Positions 57,201-64,000 of a stretch of DNA of 64,000 nt are shown here, in pieces. Source of the stretch: Angiostrongylus vasorum (taxonomy: Eukaryota; Nematoda; Chromadorea; Rhabditida; Metastrongylidae); contig JADANN010000454.1 of NCBI GenBank assembly GCA_018806985.1, positions 372,001 through 436,000 of the forward strand, read 5' to 3'. The position numbers and the translations under genes were made by a program. The notes below the pieces were generated by a model. The model was not told the origin of the DNA and ran no database searches. It saw only the letters and a program-made list of their open reading frames with translations. Positions within the stretch are counted from its first letter, which is position 1, and every line of letters starts with the position of its first letter.

Positions 57201-59125
57201 CACGGTTTTCATTCGTCTCGATGTGGCGTCTTCGCCTTTGTATAGAGTTGTGTCTTCCTCAGCGGACCATCTCTCTATCAACCATCAGCATCCTGCGTAA
57301 AAGGGCATCACTAAGGTAGTGTGCCTCATTCGAGAGATGATCCGCTGAGGAATACACAACCTGATACGAAGGCGAAGACGCCACATCGAGATGAATAAGA
57401 ACCGTGCACTATCCACTCGCATCATCGGCTCTGATGAAGGCAAAGACATCGAAACGTTAGCCGAATAAAAATTTTTTTATCAACCTGGTGTAGACTTATC
57501 AAAGAAAGAATACATAATGACTCTTCGTTTTAAATAAGACAGTAGGTCACTTCTTTAAGACTTTCATCATCATAACCGCATTGTTTTCATTGTTCCTCAT
57601 TATGCTGTCACATTCTTTTCAGGTATTCAATTTCCATAGTTGATGACGTTTGTTTCACAACGGATCATATTAATGTCCTTTTAAGTAGCGTTGCCTCGAA
57701 TGAAGTTATAATAGACGAATCCGCATGTATAACTATGTCATTCACTATTAGTCACGGTCGCTTTTAATCTATAAAGCTCTAAAGCTTTATAAAAGCCTTA
57801 GGGCTTTATAGATTAAAAACGATAAAGCTCTCTGCGTTGATCAATCCCTGACGTGTGCGCCATGCGTTCGACTTCATAAAACATCGTTGGAAGTGGTTGA
57901 ATGCATATGTGGCCTTTACAATGACTCGTGGTTGCTTACCGATATACCGAGCCAGTGCTACTATCCTCACAGACAAGTCTGGTACCAATTTGTCGACCCG
58001 GAAGGATGGAATGCTTGGTGAACCACAGGCGCGGGGATCGATCCCACATGTGTGTCTCAGGGGTCCTCCGACCACTGCGCCACAAGCATCCCTTTTCTAA
58101 TCTATAGCTAAAAAGATTGTGGATGTTGTGTGACATTTTTTTACATTTGTATCTTATCTTATCTGTTTATATCTTGTTAGATCACAGATACGTTTTTTTG
58201 AATGTGTTATTCCATCATGATATTGTGTTTGGCATATTTTCTTGTCTCTGTCCATGAAAGAACGATCTTCATCAACGTTGATCGGTGCTCAGCAATTTCT
58301 CCATTTACTTCTTTTTCTTTTTTCCTTCCCGTTCAGCAGTCATTGAGATGGAGATCTTTTTTGTGGCTATTGATATCCGTGAGTATGTTTCCATAATCCA
58401 CAAATCGCTTCCATCTGTCGTTGCAGCTGTTTGACTCTAACAAAATATACACACTCATCTCCGCCTGTCACGTAGATAGATGATGGCCTCTCTAGAGAGT
58501 TTTTTTATGAAATCCACTCGTCCCGTACATCCGTTTTCGACTCTTTTCATCAATGGCTTACTCTTGAATGGTCACCACTTACTCTGGAATGATTTGTTTT
58601 GGACGTTCACTCATTCCCCCAGATTCATGATTCAACATGCTTCTCAAGGTTCTGAGATGTTTAGCTCGGCTAGATCTTGAGTCTACCATTTGTATCGTTT
58701 GCACCGTCTTCGGAAGACGTTGTTTGAACACTCCGCTTGTAGGCGCGAAGAATCGTGGACCTGGCTAGATTGACCGACAGTGCGCAGCTGTGGTCGGCAA
58801 CACAGCAGTGATTAGGAGGAACTGTTGAATATATGAGGTGAACGTGGATATCTGTGGATCTGTTTGTTGGTTCAAGGCTTCTTCTTGTAGTTCGAGAGTT
58901 ATGCATCTTTACTTTCTTTTCTCCTGTTGTTATAATTCCTTTTTCATCTCCACTGCTATGCTTCGCACTTGGACAACTCTTCCTTTTTTTTTATTATTTC
59001 TGCTTTTTCTTGTTCCTCTTTACAAAATGCACAAGTCGGACAGAAATGTAGCAAAAATGCTTAAGTTATTTCCAGGTGATTTTAAAACGAATACAAATTT
59101 CAGATACACTTTCACCTTCCCTTAA
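48202..59125 (+). CDS. Undescribed gene starting MDWLRGRMFFGG, seven exons, beta-strand-rich product
   Basis: Exons: 48,202-48,312; 49,251-49,269; 50,526-50,571; 56,146-56,256; 57,623-57,756; 58,337-58,378; and possibly 59,076-59,125. Phases agree at every join. Strong sites are donor 1 (GTGAGT), acceptor 2 (CTTCCTTTCTTAG), donor 3 (GTAAGA), acceptor 4 (CTATTTTCAG), acceptor 5 (TTCTTTTCAG), and acceptor 6 (TTCCCGTTCAG) with donor GTGAGT. Exon 2 is a 19-bp microexon. Exon 1 has an acidic Ser/Asp patch (SSNDSSGDDEQRR). The rest is rich in Thr/Ser/Ile/Val (SSNTLTNTICITFHSSTKVT, VDDVCFTTDHINVLLSS), suggesting beta-sheet. The 7th exon, ending TFTFP then TAA, is weakest. Alternatively exon 5 could end at TAA 57,765. 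No family recognised. Introns hold SINE-C, SINE-A, the palindromic element and a hAT-like fragment. Confidence 0.5.
48603..48962 (-). mobile_element. SINE-C copy, full length
   Basis: Best copy for the shared core: the minus strand reads CTCGGCAAATTGCTACC, then GGACTTGTCTGGGAAA. The tail end TTTCACATCTACTGTGTGG is intact. It lies in intron 1 of the 48.2 kb gene. Confidence 0.75.
49757..49816. repeat. (CATACA)n imperfect microsatellite
   Basis: ACACATACATAC-type units over about 60 bp. Confidence 0.9.
51945..52065 (+). mobile_element. SINE-D copy, degenerate
   Basis: Ends AGTTTTGCAAGTATTTCAGC ATCC in the order of other SINE-D tails. GCATGTTCGAAGCG is the B-box-like segment. Confidence 0.45.
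52835..53110 (-). pseudogene. hAT-type transposase N-terminal fragment with TTF-like zinc finger
   Basis: 91 open codons from an ATG. The peptide has FGCGKQKSAFVPGGSEFKK, then LSDHKQSSHL, which resembles the C...AF..G...F....L..H..S..H pattern of TTF zinc fingers in hAT-like and DUF4371 proteins. SSPDEEVLLTRSIIKIKNHY follows, resembling the E-x-x-L-x-x-x-x-x-x-Y-x-x-A-K region after it. The first cysteine is displaced and the frame stops early, so this is a remnant. Family assignment is by pattern memory and moderate at best. Confidence 0.35.
54230..54475 (+). mobile_element. SINE-C copy, 5'-truncated
   Basis: Starts in the core at GTCTGGAACATGCTC and runs through TTCAAAGGAGAATCGGCTCG to GGATGCGAGAGAAGATCG. 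The head is absent. Confidence 0.6.
55075..55300 (-). mobile_element. SINE-C tail fragment
   Basis: Reversed tail elements (GGTTTGGCTGCGGCTTGAC, TTTTTCCTGGAATCCTTGG) matching 29.0 and 24.1 kb copies. The head is absent. Confidence 0.5.
55672..55948 (+). mobile_element. SINE-A copy
   Basis: AGTGTGACGCAGTGGTCGGA head, B box AGAATCGATCCCC, core TTGGTACCACACCTGGCTAGG, and tail GCCGAGAGCTTTATCCTTT intact. Confidence 0.85.
56666..56933 (-). mobile_element. SINE-A copy
   Basis: Reversed: AAAGGATAGAGTTTCGGCG, core complement CTGTTAGCAATTTGCCCACC, B-box complement AGGGATCTATCCC, head complement ACTGCGCTATACGCGTCCC. Confidence 0.8.
57145..57180 (-). ncRNA. Hammerhead-like motif, left arm (core mutated)
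   Basis: Minus strand: CTAATGA, ACACGAAGACGTC, GAAA, CGTTAGTCG. The invariant G of CUGANGA is changed to A. Confidence 0.4.
57431..57464 (+). ncRNA. Hammerhead-like motif, right arm (core intact)
   Basis: CTGATGA, AGGCAAAGACATC, GAAA, CGTT, AGC. The core is canonical with a GUU triplet. GGCT before and AGCC after can pair. Stem II pairing is weak in this copy, although the two arms together suggest an ancestral GGCG/CGTC stem. Confidence 0.5.
57765..57815. repeat. Perfect 13-bp inverted repeat
   Basis: TAATCTATAAAGC and GCTTTATAGATTA are separated by 25 bp that itself contains AAAGCTTT. It follows exon 5 of the 48.2 kb gene and abuts a SINE-A. A related TAATCTATAGCT lies beyond the SINE at about 58,098, so part of it may be a decayed target-site duplication. 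Confidence 0.7.
57820..58092 (-). mobile_element. SINE-A copy
   Basis: Reversed and near full length: GATAAAGCTCTCTGCGTTG, core complement GTCTGGTACCAATTTGTCG, B-box complement GGGGATCGATCCCA. Confidence 0.85.
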
Positions 59126-59341
59126 TACTGTTCTCTTCTAGTGATACTGAAAGGATCAAGTCCATGATAATGCGTCTCTCATAACTGATTTGACCCTCAT
59201 TTCCATACCAGATGGGTTTTTCGTCTTTCTTCTAGCGCTGATCACTTGGTAGCACACTTGTCATCAACGAATGAATCGTTATAACGTTTTCCATTACCCG
59301 CCTTACGGAAGCGATGATGACACAAGGGAACTCCCCATTTA

Positions 59342-59551
59342 CTACAAACACTTCATCATATAGCCATGAAATCTGTGGAGATGTTCTTCTGCCTTCCAAT
59401 GAAGCCCTCTGTGTGCTGACTCTACGATTTTAATCACTGCTGATCTCATCAGATCAGATAATGGGGGAATTTGTGTTGCCTGGCACCATTTTTCCGCTTT
59501 TCCAAATGCCAAGTCGTTCCCGGCCTTAAATTCGTCGTTGTTTCCTCTCAT
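59342..59551 (-). CDS. Possible small intronless gene, 69 aa
   Basis: An ATG-initiated frame on the minus strand, MRGNNDEFKAGNDLAFGKAE ... FHGYMMKCL, stops at TAG. The composition is balanced and soluble-looking, with one hydrophobic-spaced helix candidate (SDLMRSAVIKIVESAHRG). No repeat overlaps it. It could be a true small gene, an exon of a larger minus-strand gene or chance. The family is unknown. Confidence 0.3.
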   Translation of the reverse strand: MRGNNDEFKAGNDLAFGKAEKWCQATQIPPLSDLMRSAVIKIVESAHRGLHWKAEEHLHRFHGYMMKCL

Positions 59552-59669
59552 CGTTGAAATTTATCCCTTCATATCGTTTGAAATGGCATACATTCCATTT
59601 CTTTCAAGCCTATAATGTCCTCCATCTGAGTGATATTACACTAGTTTGCTTTTTATATACATTTTTTAA

Positions 59670-59948
59670 GGGCGCGTGTGGCGCAGTGGTTCGAGGCGCC
59701 ACTGCGACACACACGTTGAATCGATCCCCGCGCCCATGGCCCACCAAGCCTTTCATCCCTCCAGGGTCGGCAAATTGATACCAGACTTGTCTGGGGGGAT
59801 AACAGCACTGGCTTGATGCATCCTAAGGACGGCGCGTGTCATTGTGAAGGCCAGATTTGCATTCAATCACCTCCAACGATAGTTAATGAAGTCGAATGCA
59901 TGGCGCATCCCTCAGAGATTGATCAACGCCGAGAGCTTTATCCTTTTT
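59670..59948 (+). mobile_element. SINE-A copy, best-preserved head
   Basis: The first 66 bp fold like a tRNA lacking an anticodon arm. GGGCGCG at the 5' end pairs with CGCGCCC (59,729-59,735) as a 7-bp acceptor stem, and GGCGC/GCGCC form the D stem. A box TGGCGCAGTGG and B box AATCGATCC are present. The tail GCCGAGAGCTTTATCC and T-run are intact. Flanks TTTTTATATACATTTTT and TTTTTATATATTTTT may be the target duplication. Confidence 0.9.
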
Positions 59949-60441
59949 TTTATATATTTTTGTGACACCAAACAGTGATTTCGTCTTTTTTTCGACCCGT
60001 TCTAGAAATCATGATGTATTCCTACTTACCTCCTTGGTAACCCGTTTCTTTTATTTCGCACTTATTCGGTAGTGTTCTGGTCTATTTTGGCTTATCGCAT
60101 GTTTAAGGGAGAATCTTGTCGTGCATGACGCCTTTATGGAATATTTTTTCTCCGTTTTCCCTCGTTATATTCTGTTTTTGGGTAGTGTTTAAAGCTGAAA
60201 TTATAAGGTGTTGATTATTTTATCTTCAAAATTATTATTTTATTCCTCTTCCACTTTTTCCCTGTCGCTGTCTGTCTTGCTTTCTCTATCTTCTTCTGAA
60301 CTCCTCCTCTATCTTACCCCTTTTCTCCCTATCTCTGTTTGTTTTTTTCAGAAGTTGTAATACAAATAATTTTTACGAGTCATCTGTGCTCTGTCAATCT
60401 GTGCATTTCCGTGTTATGTTTGCCTTTTTTTCAATTCAATT

Positions 60442-61550
60442 ATGCAGTCTTCTCAAGGTGATTTCGTTGTTGAGGCTAGGTAACCCATTTTTCGGAAGTT
60501 CATAGAACCTTTCTCCTTGTCGTTGGATATTCTTCATGCGTTTCCAATGCAGTCCAATACCGTATTCGTTTACTGAGAAGTTCCTGTTAACATTGTTCTT
60601 GACAAGGTGATTGCTGCATAAGGTGGCTGCTCTCTGCTAACCTACCATGACGTTAATACTTTTTTGGGGGCTCCATTATCTACTTTCTGTCTTTTCTTTT
60701 TTTCTTTTTTTTTATTGGATATCTGTATTACTTTTAGAGAAGCCAGTAATTGTAAGCTTGTTCATCATCATCTCTGCTATTTTGTGGCAATCACCACGTT
60801 CTATAGAATTCCATTATTTTCTTCCTTTTTGTGTTTTATCGAATATTCCGTACAGTAGTTTCAAATTAGGTTGTTTACCAACGATATTCTAGTTTCATGC
60901 GATTCTTCTCAGTTTAAGAATACACACTTCTTTTCAATTCAGCAAGGCCACACGTCTCCATTACCATTCTTCGCTTTCTTCCTAAAAAGTGTTTTCTTTT
61001 CATGATATCCCAACCATTCTAGTAATTTTCTACCAACTGTTCCAGTATTTTTTGTATCAACGAGCGTATTTTTACAATGATACTTTGATCGGATATCATT
61101 GGAGGAGATGAAATTCATAATAATTACCAATTTTTTGTCGGGTAGCTTAAGGTTTTCCCATCAGTGAATCTTAAACAAGTTAGAAACAGAGTTGTTGAGA
61201 AAATAACTGGTTTCCAACCACAAGGATGCTGAGATATGAGCGAAATCAAGAACTCCAGTTGGGATTCAAACCCATTTCCTTCTCGGAGAATGAGAGCAAA
61301 TCTTTCTTCCTTTTGTTCTTTCTAGGAAAAATTTGACCCGTTTTTTTGTAATTCTTTGTTAGAAAGTTGTGCCACAGTTATGGAAGAGTTCCACTCTTTG
61401 TTTACGGCCAGGAGGAATTCATATTTTCATTAAATTTCATTTTTTCCGGATATACTCACTTAATTCTAACGCATACTGTGTGATCGGGTTTTCAGGATGA
61501 TGTTTAAGGGAAGGGCATACATCGTCAAGGATAAGGACTGTGATAGAGTG
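60442..61550 (+). CDS. First exons of another unknown + strand gene (MQSSQGDFVVEA...)
   Basis: The ATG at 60,442 opens 12 codons and 2 bases to donor AG|GTAACC (exon 60,442-60,479). A strong acceptor GGGTTTTCAG at 61,495 opens a phase-matched second exon reading RMMFKGRAYIVKDKDCDRV. Its donor is unclear (GTG|GTTCTC near 61,550 is one choice). A long pyrimidine tract ending TTTTTTTCAG at 60,350 could be the trans-splice acceptor for the leader. Later exons are not identified and may lie beyond the window. Function is unknown. Confidence 0.35.
61212..61310 (-). mobile_element. SINE-D copy
   Basis: AACCACAAGGATGCTGAGAT, GGGATTCAAACCCATTTCC and TCTCGGAGAATGAGAGC. It lies in intron 1 of the 60.4 kb gene. 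Confidence 0.55.
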
Positions 61551-61751
61551 GTTCTCTTAAAGATATTTGGTTTTTTTTCGGAAAGTTTGTCCTTCTTCTA
61601 ACTATACCATTCATGATCCCAATCACTAAACATAAGCCCTATTAATGGAACTTGCAGTCTGCACAAGGAATCATTCGAATAAAGTGAGGATTTAGAAATA
61701 TTTTTTAATACATTGACTTTTTTTTGCATTGCCTGTCTCTTCACACGTAGT

Positions 61752-62095
61752 AGAGGGACGCGTGTGGCTCAGTCTTCCTCCGCGAACTAAGCTCCCGATT
61801 CAACCGGGATTGAGAAATAACACGTTTATCTAGGATCAGCTCGCTCTATGCAGTCCACAAAAAATAACTGCTGCCAATGATGGAGATCTAGGAGCTCCTC
61901 ACATGGTTATCCTAGGTTCGAGGGGTAATCGACTGGACCAGCACTCATTGAAATTAGGAAGACCAGAGGTCCTTAGACGAATGCACAAGGCCTCTGAGGA
62001 GAGTGGATGTGATAAAACGAATGGAATCGAATCGAATGCGAGATCTAGAATTTGCACCATATTTAATGTCGGGTCTCCTTACCGATTCAGTTGTT
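61752..62095 (+). mobile_element. SINE-C copy with SINE-A-like head start
   Basis: GGGACGCGTGTGGCTCAGTC resembles the SINE-A head, while the tail (CCTAGGTTCGAGGGGTAATC, AATGGAATCGAATCGAATGC) is SINE-C type. Confidence 0.55.
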
Positions 62096-62603
62096 TAGTT
62101 ATCAATTCTCCTGAGAAATTCTGCTAGATATCGGAAAGAAAATGCCACCCAAAAAAAATCTTGTGAATACTGAATGTTCCTGCAGTAAAAAAAGGAGAAT
62201 TCGACAGTAGTGATTCATTCATTCGGCCGAATGTTTCGTTTCAATGACGAGTTATTTTTTCTAGTGATAAATATTCTGGTCAAGTAGGAGGTTGAACATT
62301 CCTATTTTGCTTCACGTTGCGATATCGGCGAACATTTCTGTATCACTGGAAGGCGAACACCATTTCCCATTTAATAATATTTATGATAAATCTAAACTCC
62401 CGATGCTTTTGAGACGATGAGACGCTTCATGGCTTTAATCCTTTAGAAAGGTAATCTTGTACAGAAGTCATTCTTGTTCCACCAATTTGATTAGCGGTTA
62501 CAACTATTTAGAATTCCACAACAGTTTTCCTAACTATGACTACAATCCCAGTTCCATCTCTAAGATATCTATGTCGACCATTTTCACTTGACCTACACTC
62601 GAT

Positions 62604-62682
62604 GGACGCGTGTCGCGCAGTGGTCAGAGATGTTCTGCAATACACACATGGTCGTTGGTTCATTCCAGCTCATCGGGCTCAC
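62604..62682 (+). mobile_element. SINE-A head fused to PLE sequence
   Basis: GGACGCGTGTCGCGCAGTGG, ACACACATGG and GTTGGTTCATTCCAGC are SINE-A 5' sequence. The match stops at about 62,682, where PLE endonuclease sequence begins. Confidence 0.65.
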
Positions 62683-63135
62683 AAACTACTCTGCGTCTGT
62701 TTAAAAGAGCGCTTAGACGGTAAGCGTAAAGTTAAAGAGAGTACTCCACTAGGCGCACATAACATAGACAGACATTACCAAAAAAATGCGTGAAGGTGGA
62801 AACTCATGAAAGGTTTTGGATAAACTTCAAAAATCCAAAAATGAACCGCAAGGAGGAGTGTCTCGTGACCACATGGGACCTCGCGTCATAGCCCAGGCTG
62901 ATTCGTTGACCTGAGCCAGGCACATTCCTAGCTCGTATACATGACTTTGTGCGGCTAGTCTCCACAAAATAACTGAAAGTCTTGCAAAGAACAAAGCGGT
63001 GACTGTTTCAAAGAATCTTTTTACCACGTGATTAAAATTTAGATATTAACTTTATTCCGCTGACTTTATGAAAGTGTATGAGTGAGTAGGTTGCGTGTCA
63101 AATTCGACCTTTCCATCCTCCGAAGATGAAGCCTG
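62683..63135 (+). pseudogene. PLE endonuclease/3'-end fragment
   Basis: KLLCVCLKERLDGKRKVKES and TPLGAHNIDRHY correspond to the GIY-YIG C-terminal part of the 18.8 kb element. After a frame break come AACTTCAAAAATCCAAAAATG, TGTGCGGCTAGTCTCC and finally GTGTCAAATTCGACCTTTCC. It stops just before the hammerhead position. Confidence 0.65.
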
Positions 63136-63658
63136 TGAAGAAATCTGTAAATAAACAATGTTATAACATCCTCACGTCTCGTTATCAAGATTACAGTGAA
63201 TTATTGGTGATCGATGCTGTGGTTAATAGAAACTCAGTCCTAGTATTTACTATGGTCTACCAAGTTTTCGAGTTCTCAAGAGCTCTAGTTTCCAAGATGG
63301 TATACGACAGTTATTGACAGAACTGCTCTTGATCCCACTGTGGTAAGAAGAAAAGACATTGCTTTATTTTACAGTGTTAGCATTTTCAATCATTATATCA
63401 TCCATTCTTTCTAATTATGTACAGTTTTCTACAAATCGCTCTACACTTTTACTAGTGCTGTATGTATGGACAAGTCCAATAACCATAGCATAACGTTGTG
63501 AGATAGAAACCTTTAAGCGAAGGAGTTCATGACTAAACAGTATGCATTTATTTCAATGCATATCTTTTTCCAGAAGTGTATTCTGCTGCCGAGAGTTTCC
63601 TTTTAACTAAATTTGCCCTATTTGATGCATATGTTGCCCGACATAGATGCTGTACTGG
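63136..63658. other. No feature recognised
   Basis: A plus-strand ATG frame at 63,126-63,317 begins in PLE sequence and has no domain. Confidence 0.3.
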
Positions 63659-63659
63659 G

Positions 63660-63940
63660 TGGTCCGCGTGTGGCGCAGTGGTCAGAGGCGCTCTGCAACA
63701 CACAAGTGGGATCGGTCTTCGCGCCTATGGCCCACAAATCCTTCCATCCTTCGAATGTCGGCAAATTGGTACCAGACTTGAGTGGGAGGATAGCAGCACT
63801 GGCTCGACACGTCGGCAGGTCACCGCGAGTCATTGTAAAGGCCATACATGCATCCAATCACCTCCAAACGATGCTTAATGAAGTCAAATGCATGGCACAT
63901 CCCCCTACGGATTGATCAACGCCGAGAGCTTTATCCTTTT
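63660..63940 (+). mobile_element. SINE-A copy
   Basis: GGTCCGCGTGTGGCGCAGTG head, B box GGGATCGGTC, core TTGGTACCAGACTTGAGTGG, and tail GCCGAGAGCTTTATCC intact. Confidence 0.9.
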
Positions 63941-64000
63941 AATGGATGGTCCATGAAAAGTTGTTCTCTATTTTTAAGAAACACGCTTTTTTGGACGAAA

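Larger units (their letters stand above)
57100..57512. mobile_element. Palindromic hammerhead-bearing element
   Basis: Two arms of about 185 bp (57,100-57,285 and about 57,335-57,512) are inverted copies of each other around a spacer of about 50 bp. Outer ends share GTATTCTTTCT(C/T)TGATAAGT, and inner parts share CATCGAGA and CTTCGCCTT(T/C)GTAT. Each arm holds a hammerhead-like motif. A segment just outside the left arm (TTTCCGTTAACCTCGGCGTT) recurs outside the left arm of the 18.8 kb PLE, linking the two elements. No coding remnant. Confidence 0.7.

Noticed and set aside
57100..57512. Classical MITE of a DNA transposon
   Set aside because: The ends lack a TA or other clear target duplication, and the arms carry PLE-type ribozyme motifs and a flank shared with a PLE.
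59670..59735. tRNA genes at each A-box/B-box pair
   Set aside because: No anticodon arm, and the same head is always attached to the SINE body and tail. These are SINE heads, not tRNA genes.
1..64000. CRISPR arrays, rRNA genes, phage or bacterial operons
   Set aside because: No spaced direct-repeat arrays, rRNA signatures or gene-dense prokaryotic organisation. Introns and SINEs show the DNA is eukaryotic.

Overview
This is a eukaryotic, intron-rich, AT-rich window that looks like a nematode chromosome, probably a strongylid or hookworm-like (clade V) species. Two genes can be named from their translation. One is a complete mitochondrial import channel gene, tomm-40 (5,681-10,774, + strand, 8 exons, 303 aa). 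The other is a CCDC25/NFACT-R-domain gene (14,590-18,341, + strand, 5 exons, 206 aa). Both follow their Caenorhabditis or human counterparts almost residue for residue across the exon joins. There are no bacterial-type operons, CRISPR arrays or rRNA genes, and no isolated tRNA genes. The nematode assignment is inference from the proteins, intron style and repeats. No species is claimed.

The rest of the coding content had to be pieced together from small exons, using splice-site quality and reading-phase continuity. It includes: the last exon of a + gene at 901-969; a six-exon minus-strand gene (33,850-37,359); a + gene starting only 222 bp away on the other strand (37,582-47,352), which ends in a C2HC zinc-finger-like motif; a seven-exon + gene (48,202 to about 59,125); and the first exons of another + gene (60,442 onward). 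None of these was recognised by family. Weaker isolated exons are listed with low confidence (1.7-2.2 kb, 5.3 kb, 20.9-21.3 kb, 25.3 kb, 26.5 kb, 38.8 kb and 59.4 kb).

Most of the remaining DNA is transposon-derived. Four short-repeat families recur and are named here for convenience. SINE-A (about 25 copies, roughly 270 bp) has a tRNA-like head with recognisable A and B boxes and a tail ending in GAGCTTTATCCTTTT. SINE-C (about 9 copies) carries the same central core as SINE-A but a different head and tail. SINE-D (about 11 copies) has a different tRNA-like head. Repeat B (7 copies) is concentrated in the introns of tomm-40 and the CCDC25 gene. A decayed Penelope-like retroelement (PLE) lies at about 18,830-20,765. 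It has an xMGQRLAP/YVDD reverse transcriptase remnant followed by a GIY-YIG endonuclease remnant, and is flanked by long inverted copies of its own 3' end. Other PLE fragments lie at 2.8, 13.2 and 62.7 kb.

The most interesting signal is a set of hammerhead-ribozyme-like motifs (CTGANGA ... GAAACGTC) carried by the PLE ends and by related short elements. One is in sense orientation inside intron 2 of tomm-40. A pair sits in the two arms of a 410-bp palindromic element at 57.1-57.5 kb. Other items worth a second look are the core sharing between the SINE families, a one-base anomaly at a splice donor of the CCDC25 gene, a SINE-head/PLE-tail chimera at 62.6 kb, and the undescribed multi-exon genes.
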